DNA of 64,000 nt from Physcomitrium patens (GCF_000002425.4 NC_037261.1:7120701-7184700), one strand, 5' to 3'. Shown: positions 1-12,282, counted from the first letter of the stretch. Program-made: numbers and translations. The notes: generated by a model not told the origin, from the sequence alone.

Positions 1-965
1 AGTTGTAATGCCAATGGAATTTGGTTAGAAGAAATATTTGATACTTGCTCGGGAAGATTTGACAAATCAAGTAGAAGGAAGAGCACTTTCAACAAAGACT
101 ACGGAAGGAATATGTCGGTTTATATTAGAGGAAATTCTTTGCCGACATGGATGTATTGGAAAAATCACTACAGATAGAGGAGAATTGGATGCAAATGAAG
201 TACAAGAGTTCTTTGAAAGGATGAGTATTAAACTTGCATTGACAAGAGCATATAATTTAGAAGGAAATGGCAAGAGTAAATGTGGACATTCTCTGATTAT
301 TAAAGCATTGGTTAAAGCATAAAAAGGCAAGATAAGTAATTGGCCTAAATTATTACCATTTACATTATGGATGGATCACACAATTCATAGTATAGTTATA
401 GGATACATGCCAGCAGAATTGATGTATGGTCGAAAACCGGTATTACCGATAGAGGAGGTTGTATCAACATGGACTATATTACCTTGGAAAGATGATTTAA
501 CAAGAGAAGAGTTATTGGCATTACGAATTTGACAACTTGAAAGAAGGCCCAAGGACATTGAAGTAGCTGTGGAAAAGTTGAAAGAAGCGAGAGAAAAAAA
601 CAAGGAGAGGTTTGACAAAAAATATTGATTGCATCCAAAACCAATTCAAAATAGTGATTGGGTGTTGATTTATAATAGTAGTTTAGACAACCAACATAGT
701 ATGGCAAAGAAATTTGTAAGGAGATGGTTTGGACCTTATGTTGTCAAACAAGTGCACAAGAATGGAACATGCTTGTTATGAGAACTGGATGGTACAGATT
801 TAAAGATACCAATAGCAAACAAACGAATCATATTGTTTAATCAAAGAGGTAAAGAATTTTTTTTTGATGAAAAAAAAAATCTAATAGGAGATATTAAGAT
901 GGAAGAAAAAGAGCAAAATGAAGATCAAGAATTTGACCAAGATGAAGAACATTCGATATCAATAT
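1..965 (+). pseudogene. D element: integrase half of a decayed gypsy pol
   Basis: Reading the plus strand across several stops gives a Ty3/gypsy integrase core and C-terminal region. A TTDRGELDANE block (about 170-200) is the second catalytic Asp neighbourhood. It is followed by the stretch that would carry the catalytic Glu (eroded), a YMPAELMYGRKP motif (about 405-440) and a basic C-terminal part with a SSLDNQH motif and RRWFGPYVV (about 680-745). In-frame stops at 320, 529, 626 and 779 and many A/T substitutions show it is dead. It belongs with the LTR that follows and is most like the family of the N element at 13542, which has lost this region. The 5' part of D lies outside the window. 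Assignment to gypsy integrase is secure; the subfamily link rests on LTR similarity. Confidence 0.8.
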
Positions 966-1005
966 AATGAAAGAACTTGGTGCATACCAGAGGATGCACA
1001 ATTTT

Positions 1006-1017
1006 AGGGGAGATGGA
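1006..1017 (+). other. polypurine tract of D
   Basis: A purine-rich stretch (aggggagatgga) lies immediately before the TG that opens the D 3' LTR. This is where plus-strand DNA priming starts in LTR elements. Confidence 0.6.
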
Positions 1018-2684
1018 TGTCATGATATAACATGGCTAATAAGTGAAAGAATGAAGAAAATATCATGATTTGAGGATCTCACTTCAAAAATATTGTAAAA
1101 AATTATCTTGGAAAAATAGATATTAGTCAAAGGGTAGAAAAATTAAAGGTGCTAATGCTGCCTTTTTACAAATTAACCTTCTATTTACTTTGTAAGGCCA
1201 TAAATAAGACAAAACAAGGTAGATTAGAAAAATAAAGGATATATGAATATGTAGGGAGAAGTTAGGAGTGCAAATTAGTAAAAATTACCTCAAGAAGACG
1301 AAATTTGATACTCAAAGCGGACCGGTTATGAACCGGGGTCGAAATCAAACCCCAAGGTACAAAACCATGCTCTGATGGTGACTGAAGGGTTCTTTGGGAG
1401 GTCGAAGAGCTGAAATAGGGGAAAGACTTGTGGAGGGATTTTTGAGAGGTGATTTTGTGTCGTTTGGATCAGTATTGGATTTTTGAAGGATTTTCAAAGC
1501 GAGTGATGTTCTCTATGAATTCAGATCTTTGAGAAATAAAACCGGTTTACAAATTTTTGGATTTCGTGTCATTTGTAGCATTTTTATAGGTAAAAATTTA
1601 GAAACTTATTGGCATGCTTGTTGTGAATGTGTGTAAGAGATTTGAGATCAAGAAAATAGCTAGATCAATACATATGAAGGTTTTTGTGGACTAAGGTCTC
1701 AAGATTTAGGCTTTTGAAGACCAATAAGGTTTTCTTAGATATCTAGCAATCTGCTAATTGGATTAGAGAGATTTTAGGTTTTATCAGTAGAAGACTTGAT
1801 TTTCTATATATAAGTAAAATTTGAAAGCAATCAAATAGTAGAAAAGGGAGATATCAGCGCTAGAAGTTGGCATCAAGATTGGAGAAGGAGAGACCAGCCG
1901 ACATCTAAGCGGAATTTTGAGGTCATCGACTAATTGGTAAGTGCGATTTTCTTCAAAATTTGTGTACTAGTTTCTAACTTAAACTTTAAGAAGTGTACAA
2001 ATTTTGAATTAGAATCAATGGTTCAATCTTTAGTTATTTAATTTTCAAATCTGTAATTAGGGTTTAATTTGGATTAGGATTTGATTAGGGTTTAGAGTTA
2101 GGATTTAGTTAGGATTTGGTTTAGGATTTAGGATTTATTAGGGTTAAAATATGATTTAGGATTTGGTTTAGAATTTAGAATTTAGGGTTTGGTTTATGAT
2201 TTGATTTAGGATTTAGGATTTGGATTAGGATTTGGATTAGGATTTGGATTAGGATTTGGATTAGGGTTTAGATTAGGGTTTAAGATTTGGTTTAGGATTT
2301 GATTAGGAATTGGTTTAAGGTTTAAGATTTGATTAAGGTTTGATTAGGATTTGATTTAGGATTTAGAATTTGTCTAGGGTTTGATTAAGATTGGATTAGG
2401 ATTAGGGGTTGGTTAGAATTTAAGGTTTTATTAGATTTTTATTAGGATTTGACTAAGTTTTTTTTAATATTCTTTTATATTTCTTTAGGATTTCTTTGTG
2501 TTTTTTTTATAACTTCAATAAAATTTAATTGAGCTTGCTTAATATTTGATTATGATTGTTAACGTTTAATTATAAATTCTCTATAACCCTATTGGATAGT
2601 TAGGACCTTTTGTTGCAATTTTCTTTTACCTTCCACAACCAAGTGTTTGGTGCATTCTCAAGTAAGACTTCACGTAATACGACA
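1018..2684 (+). mobile_element. D element 3' LTR (N/D family)
   Basis: The LTR opens with TGTCATGATATAACATGG and closes with CACGTAATACGACA. Both ends match the N element LTR at 13542-14791 (TGTCGTGTTGTAACACG and CACGTAATACGACA). It follows a polypurine tract and the integrase remnant. It is about 1667 bp, longer than the 1250 bp N LTR, partly because of a degenerate minisatellite at 2050-2460. Directly to its right the minus-strand RNase H/RT sequence of element B resumes, so D was inserted into B. The left end of D and its target duplication are outside the window. Confidence 0.8.
2050..2460 (+). repeat. degenerate GGATTTGATTAGG-like minisatellite inside the D LTR
   Basis: Units such as ggatttggattaggattt and agggtttag repeat imperfectly for about 400 bp with almost no C on this strand. 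The same kind of array occurs in the related LTR at 38520-38960. Some units match the plant telomere repeat TTTAGGG by chance or drift, but most are GGATTTG-type. Confidence 0.75.
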
Positions 2685-3687
2685 ACACAATGCAAGATTG
2701 GTGCAGAAGTAAACTTCTTTTGTAAAGCATTAAATGATGCTTTTGCTTCTTTATTCTACTCAAGTTTGTCTTCACAAGTTAAACATGTAAGTGGAAGTGA
2801 AACTTGAAAAAAGTTCTTGATGAAGATTTTATAGTAATTAATAAAGCCTTAAAAGCATTACACATATCATATCATTTTTAGAATCTTCCAATCTATGATA
2901 ATTTGGATCTTTTTGGGATCCATCATATGGCCTTTGTTGAAAATGATGTATCCTAAAAAGTCAACTTGAGTAGTGTAGAATACACACTTTTTTATCTTGG
3001 CATATAATCCTACATCTCTAAGTTTCTATAACACATGACGAATATAAAGTTTATGTTTTTTTGTGTTGTTAGAGTAATTAGAATGTTGTCTAAATAGCAA
3101 ATGACAAAATCATCTAAAAACTCACAAAAAATATCATTCATAAGATATTGAAAAGTAATCGATGAATTTGTGAGTCTAAAAGGCATGATATTATATTCAA
3201 AATATCCATATCTAGTTTAAAAAGTAGTCTTCCATTCATTTCTTTCTTTGATATGAATTAAGTTGTATGCTCTTTGTAGATCTATTTTAGTATAGATCTT
3301 TGATTAATTAAGTTGTTCAAGAAGTCCTAAAATCAAAGGTAAAAGATACCTATTTTTTATGGTCATCTTATTGAGTCCTTGATAATCCACACACATCCGT
3401 AGAAATCCATCTTTTACAAATAAGATAGGAGCCCCGATTGGAGATTTAGAATAGAATATGAAGTTCTTTGCTAAGTTCTCATCAATATACTTCTTTAATG
3501 CAGCCAACTCATTTTGCGATAAGCTATAGATTGATCCAAATGGTGGTTGAGTACTTTGTTGTAAATCAATTGAACAATCATAAGATCAATGCTCTGGAAG
3601 AATATCTCCTTTCTTTTTTTCAAAAATGTCTTAGCATTCTTTATGTTAGCTAGGAATACTTCACGTTTTTTCACCATTAGAAATGGG
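2685..3687 (-). pseudogene. B pol: RT and RNase H start
   Basis: The minus strand reads, right to left, [22 protein letters not shown] and [14 protein letters not shown] (about 3350-3500, the entry block of a gypsy RT). The catalytic box then reads YLDN where YLDD is expected (near 3095-3110), and the palm/thumb region and RNase H start run to 2685. Stops and frameshifts are frequent. The D LTR interrupts it at 2685. The equivalent domains are intact in X at 21280-22200. Confidence 0.75.
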
Positions 3688-3692
3688 CATAG

Positions 3693-4468
3693 TGTGATTG
3701 CTCGTTTTACTTATTCTGGAAGAAACTTCCCAGAATAAATCCATATAGGGGAATTCGAACACGGGGAGTGACTAGTTGCTTGAGCGTTCACGTTAGGGTC
3801 ACACAATTAATTACCTCCAATGTATAGTCACTATTTCCATTATCTAAGCACATAGAAAAATGATAATCTCTCCTTTCACCTTATCACTCTCTTCTTTGCA
3901 ACAATTCAGTCATACCAATAACTGTTATTTCCACCAATATATCTTCACTCTTATAATCTTCAACTGTAATACCTCAACATCACAGCTTCAGCACACAATT
4001 ATCCTCATTCCAATTACTGGAATTCTTCACACAAAACTACCATTCACATTACAGTGTTTCACACAACCACAAATTCACTCTTTCTGCTGAACTACATTCA
4101 GATTTCAGCATTCAATCTCTCTTCTTCTCATTCAATAACATATAATTCCATTCACACTTTCATTCCATGATTCACTTCACAATATTCAGAAACTCTCAAT
4201 ACTCTTATTTCAAAGAACATAACAACAAAAGAAAAGAGGTAGCACCAAGCTTATCCTGGCTCACACTATCACAGTAATGGCGGTTTCTTCCTCTCTCTCA
4301 TCCTCCTTATCCTACCACAAGATACCAACTGCTACATCTCTAATGAAAACTATTTTTCCTAACTATTCATCCATTTTAACTACTGAACTACCTTTCTAAT
4401 AGTCATCTATCCCTGTTTACACTATAAACTAAGTATCTACAAATCAGCAAATAACTACTTATTCTACA
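3693..4468. mobile_element. element C: LTR-like insertion with CATAG target duplication
   Basis: A 776 bp block begins TGTGATTGCTCG and ends TTCTACA. It is flanked by perfect 5 bp repeats CATAG at 3688-3692 and 4469-4473, and it splits the protease reading of element B. TG...CA ends and a 5 bp duplication fit a solo LTR. No coding domain is visible. It has an 8 bp inverted repeat near its left end (TATTCTGG/CCAGAATA) and pyrimidine-rich patches near 4280-4315. The family (copia or gypsy) cannot be told from this copy. Base composition is less AT-rich than the surrounding B sequence, which suggests a later arrival. Confidence 0.65.
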
Positions 4469-4531
4469 CATAGCATATATGGCAAAAGTTGATCCTTCTA
4501 TTTCAACATGGATGAAAGCTCTTGCACATAT

Positions 4532-5079
4532 TGTCAAGGATATAAATCTCAAAGAAAGAGAATTCTCAATATACTCTTCTATCACTAAAGAGAACTAAAA
4601 AGTCACTCAAAAGGTGATGTAATATTAACTTGAATGGCTATTGCCAAAAAAAAAAAGACTAGAAAGACTTGAAACAAGACTAAGACTAGAAAGGCATTGA
4701 TAAGAATGAAGAAGGCTTCACTCTTGCCTCCATTTATACTATCTAATTAAGAGCTACGCGGCGATGTCCTATAGGACCTCCAACATGTGTTGACTTTGTT
4801 AGCCACATGTCTTATCTTGCAAGGCAAGTTATCTATGTATGGCCCATGTAGTTGGCTTGTTCTACAAGCTACTATACGGAGATAACTTGTTCTACAAGCT
4901 ACTAATACATGGTTAGCTTTTTGGCCAAGTTTCTAACCTACAGACACATCTAAAATCAAAACTGCATCTATGAAGCTTTTAGGAAGTTTTTCTAGAAGAC
5001 TTTATAAATTATTCTATATTTACTTACTTCTACTTAATCATGTAAGTAACTATGGAAGTAAATATATATGTTTGTGATA
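4532..5079 (-). repeat. A element 3' LTR
   Basis: On the plus strand it opens TGTCAAGGATATAAA and ends TTTGTGATA. It is the pair of the LTR at 10132-10693, with mainly transition differences. Because the element is on the minus strand, this left copy is the 3' LTR, next to the PPT complement ttatccccccttctag at 5080-5095. Confidence 0.8.
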
Positions 5080-5120
5080 TTATCCCCCCTTCTAGAGACG
5101 AGTTCTATAATGAGCGGTCT

Positions 5121-5542
5121 TCATATGTTGAGAAAGTCCAAGATGCGGCAAATTATATTTGCTACATATTCCAATTTTTGCTCTCTTCAAAGATGGTTGA
5201 TAGGTCTTCTCAACCATCTATAGTGTCCTATACCAGGGCAAGAAGACTACCCTGTTATTTGGTCATTGTTGAAGCCTTCATAACTTCTTTCAAATAAAAT
5301 ATTTGGAACACCGTCAAGAGCTATTCCTACCTCTAATAAAATCACTAAACATCGAGAGTCTCTTCTAAAGTCATGATACCAAATACATTGTATCTTGCCA
5401 TCTATTTGAAGAAGGACATGTTGTTCTTAAGGATCTTCATCTCGATTCTGCCATCTCAAGGTTGTGACAATCACAATGTCTTGTCTGGTAAGTTCGCAAA
5501 TGAAAGCTTTTGAGTTGAATCTGCTAGTTGTTGATACTCCAT
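5121..5542 (-). pseudogene. A element ORF3 (unknown accessory ORF)
   Basis: Between the chromodomain and the 3' LTR, the minus strand reads from an ATG at 5542 to a stop at 5121. Its second half matches the X ORF3 (24159-24500), sharing an LVI-x2-EV segment, an F-[EG]-x-S/Q-Y/F segment, the block GHYRWL and H-L-x-REQ. The first half has stops, and the length of 422 nt is one short of a multiple of three, so one base has been lost relative to the E and F copies (423 nt). No known domain is recognised; no membrane segment is obvious. Function unknown. Confidence 0.6.
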
Positions 5543-5759
5543 CTCATCACAAATACACAGAAGCTACAATAAAAGATAGAAGGTAGAATATTATTTTCTT
5601 TTGATCTTGTTTCTTTTATAACAAAGATTTACTATTCTTCATCTTGGTTTTGATGGATGTCATTGATAAAAGACTTCAACTTTCTTTGCTACATTTATAA
5701 GATTCTTTGATTGCTCCCATATGCATTCACTAATATCATATCTATACCAATGAACAAGA

Positions 5760-8700
5760 TATTCTAACCTATTTTGGCACCACCTTCAATTTAAGACTTC
5801 TTCCACCTCAAACTCTTAGTTATTATCTACTTCTATAGGATGAGATGGCATTTGTCTTCTTCCCAAGATATTCACTATCTTATACGGCTCCAAAAGAGAT
5901 ACGTGAAATATAGGGTGGATCTTCATAGACTCTGATAGATGTAATCGATAGGCAACAAGATTGATTTGTTTACAAATAGGAAAAGGTCTTAGCCTACGAT
6001 AATCTAATTTATCGCAAGGACAAATAGTCTTGATATTACGACAAAGTAACCATAAATTGTCGTCCATATTATATTATAGTTGCTCTTTGAGATAGGCATC
6101 CATGTTGGTCTTTTTTCGTTCTTGAGCTTCCTTTAATTGTATCTTCATTATTGTATGTGGCTCTAACAAGCGATTTGCCAAATCTTTTATCACAGGATTA
6201 TCAACTTTTGAAAAGTCAAAAATATCAAGACGTGGATGATAACCATAATTGGCAAAGAAAGATGTTTGTTGAGTGGAAGAATGTACTAAATTATTATATA
6301 GAAACTCTGTCAATGGTAAAAGAGTTGTCTAATCATCTTGATGATAGTTGATGGTATATCTCAAATATTACTCCAAAACTTGATTAATCCGTTCTATTAG
6401 TGGATCAGTTTGAGGATGAAAAGCTGAAAAAAGTTTTATATCCATCTTTAGAAACTTGAATAGAGTTCTCCAAAAACTTAATACAAATTGAAAGCCCTTA
6501 TCCAATATAATATCCTTTGGCAATCCATGATAGCAATAGATATTGTCAATAAAAAGCTTAGCTATTTCTTTACCTGTGATGGATTTTGTACATAGTACAA
6601 AATGTGTCATCTTAATAAAACGATCTACTATCATGAATATAGAGTCATAAGAATCTGAGATTGGAACATTCGTGATGAAATCCATAGAAATAAAAGACCA
6701 TGGTTGTTTTGGAATCGATAATGGCTAAAGAAGTCTGTAAGATCGATGACGAGGAGTATTTAATCTTGAGGAAATATCACAAGATTGTACAAAATCTTTG
6801 ACTACTTTCTACATTTGTAGCCACTAAAAATCCTTGAATATTAGTTCCAAAGTTTTATTGTATCCAAAATGTCCTGCTGTTGGAAAGTCATGACAGGCTT
6901 AGAACACATAATCAAGCTTTACCTTCTGGAACATATAGGCATCCTTCAAAATACAATAGATTATTCTTGAATTCAAACTTGGAAGTATCATGAGGCTTAG
7001 AGGAAGTATCTTTGATGTCTTGAATAAGAGGATCAGAGGACATGCTTCATTGAATTTGCTTCACAAATGTTGAATCAACAGTCCATATTGATTTTATAGA
7101 TCGAAGATAAAAATACTTGGGCTTCAAAAAAATTGATCTTTGTTGATCAAATGATGCATTTCCTTCTTTTGGGAGAAGATAAGAACATCTAGAAAGAGCA
7201 TCCGATAGACCTTGTTATTTTTCGAGTCAATAAGTGATCTTGAAATTGAATCTAGATAAAAACATGCTCCAATGGACTTGACGATGATTCAAGACACGTC
7301 CTAACATAAAATATTCAAGGTTCTTATGGTTTGTATATATGATAACTAGACTTGAGGTACCTTCTAGATAATGATGCCATTCTTAAAATGAATCTACGAT
7401 TGCAAGGAGCTCTTTATGATGGATCTCATAATTAATCTCGTCTGTTGAAAATTTCTTTGAATAGAAAGTTATTACATGGAGTTTGTCATCTCTTTCCATT
7501 TGTGACAACATGATACCTATAGCAAAATTTGATGTGTCAATTTTTGTAAAAAATATTCTTAAAATAGTCAATATAATATAAGATTGGTACAGAAATAAAT
7601 TCCTTCTTTATAGCATCAAATGACGCTTCTGCTTCTTTATTCCACTCAAGTTTGTTTTTACAAGTCAAACATGTAAGTGGAGCTGCAACTTGAGAAAAAT
7701 TCTTGATGAAGATTGGATAGTAATTAGCAAAGCTAAAAAAATATTGCACATCTCATACTTTTCTTAGAATCTTCTAATCTATGATAGTTTGAATCTTCTC
7801 AAGATCTATCATAAGGCCTTTGTTGGAAATGATGTATCCTAAAAAATCAACTTGAATAGTGTGGAATATACACTTTTTCAACTTGACATATAATCTTACA
7901 TCTCTAAGTTTCTATAATATGTGACAAACATGAAGTTCATATGCTTTTATATTATTAGAGTAGATTAGAATGTCGTTTAAATAGAAAATAACAAAATCAT
8001 CTAAAAGTTCACAAAAAACATCATTCATAAGATGTTGAAAAGCGGTCGGTGTATTTGTGAGTCCAAAAGGCATGACATTATATTCAAAATGTCCATACCT
8101 AGTTTGAAAAGCAATCTTCTATTCATCTCCTTCTTTCATACGAACTAAGTTATATGTTCCTCGTAGATCTATTTTGGTATAGATCTTTGCTTGATTGAGT
8201 TGGTCAAAAATTCCTAAAATCAAAGATAAAGGATACCTATTTTTGATGGTGATCTTGTTGAGTCCTTGATAATCCACACATTTGTAGAGATCCATCTTTC
8301 CTCTTCACAAATAAGATAGGAATCTCGGCTAAAGATTTAAAATGGCGTATGAAATTTTTTGCCAAATTTTCATCAATGTACTCCTTTAATGCAGCCAACT
8401 CATTGTGCGATAAGCTATAGATTGATCCAAATGGTGGTTGAGCTTCTTCTTGTAGATCAATTGAGCAATCATAAGGTAGATGTTTAAGGAAAATATCTAC
8501 ATACTTCTCTTCAAAAACATCTTAGAATTCTTGATAATACTTAGGAATACCACTTGACATTATTTTATTATTAGAAATGGGTGTAGCATATATAGCAAAA
8601 GATGATCCTTTTTTTGCAACATGCATGAAAGTTTTTGTACTTACTAGTAAAGGTTTGAACGTATTGAACTTATGTACTTCTACTTTGCTAACGCGAACTT

Positions 8701-9070
8701 GGATTATACTATTAGAAAAGTTAAGATTATAAAAAATCCAATCTATTTGAAGGTTATATTTTTCTAGCCATAATAATCTTAAAATAATCGGATTAGAGGA
8801 AAATTTTATTGCATTAAATACTACTACATTGTTATGATCTTTAACTCCTATATCTAAAGGAATAGTTTTATGAATAATATTTTCAGAAGATAACAAACGA
8901 CCATCTATGACTTCTACATGTATGGATTTAACTTTCTTAACTAAAGATATTTTTTGATTTTTGACAAAATCTTTGTCTATAAAACATGCTGAGGCTCTTG
9001 AATCTAACAATGCAAAGACTTTGTAATTATTAGGTCTTAAATATACTTCTATTATAAAAGAAGGTGAGGG
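5760..9070 (-). pseudogene. A element pol (protease, RT, RNase H, integrase, chromodomain)
   Basis: On the minus strand, right to left: protease LLDSRAS-like active site (near 9005; Gly replaced by Arg), RT (8500-7800) with catalytic box YLND instead of YLDD, RNase H (7570-7380), a stop codon TAA at 7217-7215 at the RNase H/integrase border, integrase (about 6990-5900) with MDFITNVP, a DKGFQF block and HPQTD, then a chromodomain remnant near 5900-5770 reading EFEVEEVLNSRR. It is riddled with stops and frameshifts and cannot make protein. The order and residues match X closely. Confidence 0.85.
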
Positions 9071-9079
9071 GTCTCAAGA

Positions 9080-10035
9080 GAGGATAGGACCTTTACTAGG
9101 TGTTGCATATGATTCCAGCTGCTTGATCCCTATTGTAGCTGGAGAAACTCATTTTTTGACATATTATCTTCTTTGGTAATTATACTCCTCATTTTGTAAT
9201 TGTGTTACTTCTTTGGATAATATTGAGTAGTATGCTTAGCTTCTCCACAATATAAACACAACCTCTTTTGGCTATGTCAAGTCTTTTTTTGCTTTGTAGA
9301 AGGTTTAAAATGTATCATATCAATTTGCATTGGTTTTGATTTTGACGAATATGTTTCAGACAATTCATATCAAAATTAGTTGATAAGTGCTTTGTCATTC
9401 CAATCCACCTTGCAAGTAAGATTTTGGAATTCGACAACATATGTAGTGGCTGATTGTGATTCTTGTTGTAAGGATAAAATTTTGGTCTCTGCTACTCATT
9501 CTCGATCACTTTCTCCGAATATGGCCATAAATATTTTTAGGAATGAATTCAAATCATAAAGGAGTCGTGAATCTTTTTCCATTAAAAGTGCAAACCAAGA
9601 GAGAACACTTCCTGATAGTAGCGTGCCTATAAATCCAACTTAGGTAAATCGATCATGATATTAGAAAGGATGCAACCTTAGATAGAGCTTGACTTCTTAC
9701 AAAAATCCTCGAAATTTTGATCTTGTTCCATCAAACTTCTCAGGCATACTAATCTTTGTCCCTGTCATACTTGTAGAAGCAAAACTCTCTAGATTCGGTT
9801 GTGATGTTGATCTACTTGCTTCTTTCAACTACACAATTTCTTGCTCCAGACTTTGAACTTCTTCTATAGGCATAGGCATAGTACTTCCATGATTCACATT
9901 AAAAATATGTGAGATTTCTACTCTTAGAGTGTTGACAAGTTCATGAAGATCTACCATAGTTGCAAATCTATTCTCACTTCCATTGAGAGTTGCCTCTATA
10001 ATCTTTCCTTCCATAGATAACTCAAATAAATTCAA
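9080..10035 (-). pseudogene. A element gag
   Basis: The minus strand reads from MNLFELSMEGK (10035) through a PEKFDGTRSKFRGF-like block (about 9740-9700), a capsid-like region and a damaged zinc knuckle (CVYIVEK, about 9270). It ends in a short QLQ-stop tail at about 9120. The pol frame begins one base back (-1) just before this stop, as in X. Several stops and frameshifts are present. It is the gag polyprotein of a chromovirus. Confidence 0.75.
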
Positions 10036-10131
10036 AAGTTAAATTAGAAGAAGATAATCTACAACCTCTAAAAACTAATCCACTTACTTCTAAAATAAGA
10101 TAATAATAATATGTTAGCACTCTTGTCAAAT

Positions 10132-10693
10132 TGTCAAGGACATGAATATCAGTACACTCTTCTATCACTGAAGAGAACTAAAAAGTCACTCAAAAGGTGA
10201 TGTAATATTAACTAGAATGGCTATTGCCAAAAATAAGAAGACTAGAAAGTCTTGAAATAAGACTAAGTTTAGAAAGGCATTGATAAAAGTGAAGAAGGCT
10301 TCACTCTTGCCTCCATATATACTATCTAATTAAGAGCTATGTGGCAATGTCCTATAGGACCTCCAACATGTGTTGACTTTGCTAGCCACATGTCTTATCT
10401 TGCAAGGCAAGTTATCTTTGTATATACCATGTAGTTGGCTTGTTCTACAAGCTACTACATGGAGATAACTTGTTCTACAAGCTACTACACGGAGATAACT
10501 TGTTCTACAAGCTATCAATACATGGTTAGCTTTTTGGCCAAGTTTCTAACCTACAAACACATCTAAAGTCAAAACCACATCTATAAAGCTTCTAGAAAGC
10601 TTCTCTAGAAGACTTTATGAAATTATTCTATATTTACCTATTTCTACTTAATCATATAAGTAACTATAGAGATAAGTATATATGTCTGTGACA
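10132..10693 (-). repeat. A element 5' LTR
   Basis: On the plus strand it opens TGTCAAGGACATGAATATC and ends GTCTGTGACA; the best preserved LTR of the A-type family. Internal landmarks are TGGCTATTGCC, CTTCACTCTTGCCTCC followed by a TATATA segment, and an aaagcttctagaaagcttc block (10585-10603) that resembles the heat-shock-like units multiplied in X. A 30 bp unit containing CTTGTTCTACAAGCTA is repeated two to three times at 10439-10520, absent as a triplet from the left LTR. Confidence 0.8.
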
Positions 10694-10698
10694 CCTAT

Positions 10699-11640
10699 CA
10701 ATAAAAGTTTGGTTGTACTAGACTTTTATACTTCTACTTCACTAACTTGATCTTGGATTATACTATCAAAAAAGTTAAGATTATAAGAAATCCAATCTAT
10801 TTGAGGATTACATTTTTTTAGCCACAATAATCCTAAAATAATTGAATTGGAGGGAGATCTTATTATATTAAATACTACTACTTTGTTATGATCTTTAATT
10901 GTTACATTTAAAGAAGCAATCTCATAGGTAATATTTCTAAAAGACAACAAACGACCATCTATGACTTCTACATGTACGGATTTAGTTTTCTTAACTAAAG
11001 ATATTTTTTTATTTTTGACAAAATCTTCATCTAAAAAATAAGCTGAGGCTCTTGAATCTAATAAGGCAAAGACTTTGTGATTTTTAGGTCCTAAATATAC
11101 ATATATTATAAAATAAGGTAAAGGATTTGAGGAGAGAATAGGACCTTTACTAGATATTGCACATGATTCTAGCCGCACGATCCCTATTGTAGTTACAGAA
11201 ACTTGTTTTCTGACACATTATCTTCTTTAGTAATTGTACTCTTCATTTTGTAATTGTATTACTTCTTTGGACAATATTGAGAAGTGTGTTTAGCTTCTTT
11301 ACAATATAAACACAAACTCTCTTGGCAACGTTAAACTTTTTCTTGCTTTGTGAGAGGTTTAAAACATATCATATCAATTTGCATTGGTTTTGACCTTAAT
11401 AAATATATTTTAGGAAACTTGGAAGCTGCTTCCATTTCTTGACTTATTCTTTTTGAGCTAAGTCTTTCTTCTTCACACCTTTCAAATAATCAATTTTCGT
11501 ATGTAATGATTTGAATAATAAATTATTTCAAAGATTCTACTTTTGGTATTATTAATAACAAATCTTTGATACTATCCTTCCATCTATATCAAAATTGATT
11601 GATAAGTGCTTTATCATTCCATTCCACATTGCAAGCAAGG
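10699..11640 (-). pseudogene. B element protease and distal gag
   Basis: The minus strand reads from a gag part (11640-11240: distal capsid and zinc knuckle remnant) into the start of pol at about 11190 with VRLE, then the protease with LLDSRAS (near 11060), VEVIDG and ILGLLWL. It breaks off at 10699 where A is inserted; the continuation ARAFIHVE is at 4531-4474. The gag stop and pol start are in a -1 relation. Its left neighbour is A and its right neighbour is the inverted gag segment. Confidence 0.75.
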
Positions 11641-12282
11641 TTGTGGATTACCTTCCTCTAACTGAACTTTTTGAATTTCTTTAAGTTGCCTATGGAAGAA
11701 AAGATTAAGGATGCTACTCCTAACAGAAGAGAGAATAGATTTATAACTATTGCTAATCTTCATGAGCTTCTCAAAATTCTTAGAGTAGAAATTTGACTTA
11801 TTTCTAACTTGAATCATAGAGGTACTATGCCTATGTCTATGGTAGAAGTTCAGAGTCTCCAGCAAGAAGTTGTGCAATTGAAAGAAGCAAGTAGATCAAC
11901 CTCACAACTAAATTCATGGAGTTTTTTTTCTATAAGTATGATGGAGATAAGAATTAGTATATTTAAGAAGTTTGATGGAATAAGATCAAAATTTCAAAGA
12001 TTTTTGCAATAAGTCAAATTCTATCTAAAGTTGCATTCTTTCTAATACCTTGATGGATTTACTAAAGTTGGATTTATAAGTGCACTTCTATGAAGAAGTG
12101 CTCTCTCTTAGTTTGCACCTTTATTAAAAAAAGATTTTCGACTCCTTTATGATTTGAATTCATTTTTAGAAGTGATTATCGCCACATTCAAAGAAAGTGA
12201 TCGAGAATGAGTAGCAGAGAACAAATCCTTATTTTTACAATAAAAATCACGATCAGCTACTACATATGATATTGAAGCAAGA
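11641..12282 (+). pseudogene. B element leader and gag N-terminal half, inverted
   Basis: Here the gag of the same family reads on the plus strand, opposite to the rest of B. It starts with the leader (ggttgtggattaccttcctct, compare the X leader at 19345), then gag (11690-12280) with MPMSMVEVQSLQQEVVQL, FKKFDGIRSKFQRF and the capsid region, ending at SRSATTYD. This is the point where the minus-strand gag at 11640 begins in the same protein (KVDWND side). So the segment between the 5' LTR and mid-gag appears flipped in place. Stops confirm it is dead. Confidence 0.65.

Larger units (their letters stand above)
4532..10693 (-). mobile_element. element A: full-length decayed chromovirus
   Basis: It has two matching LTRs (4532-5079 and 10132-10693), a polypurine tract complement (5080-5095), and minus-strand gag, protease, RT, RNase H, integrase, chromodomain and ORF3 between them. 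Flanks are CATAT (4527-4531) and CCTAT (10694-10698), a 5 bp target duplication with one change, and removing A rejoins the protease of B. The LTRs have TGTCA...TGACA ends (TGATA in the left copy). The order gag-pro-RT-RH-IN-chromodomain places it in the Ty3/gypsy chromoviruses, the same family as X. Confidence 0.85.

Noticed and set aside
2050-2460. interstitial telomere repeat
   Set aside because: Most units are GGATTTG-type, not TTTAGGG, and the array lies inside an LTR with a partner array elsewhere.
3745-3765. tRNA or SINE B-box-like TTCGAA in element C
   Set aside because: No A box at proper distance, no cloverleaf, and C has TG-CA ends with a 5 bp duplication.
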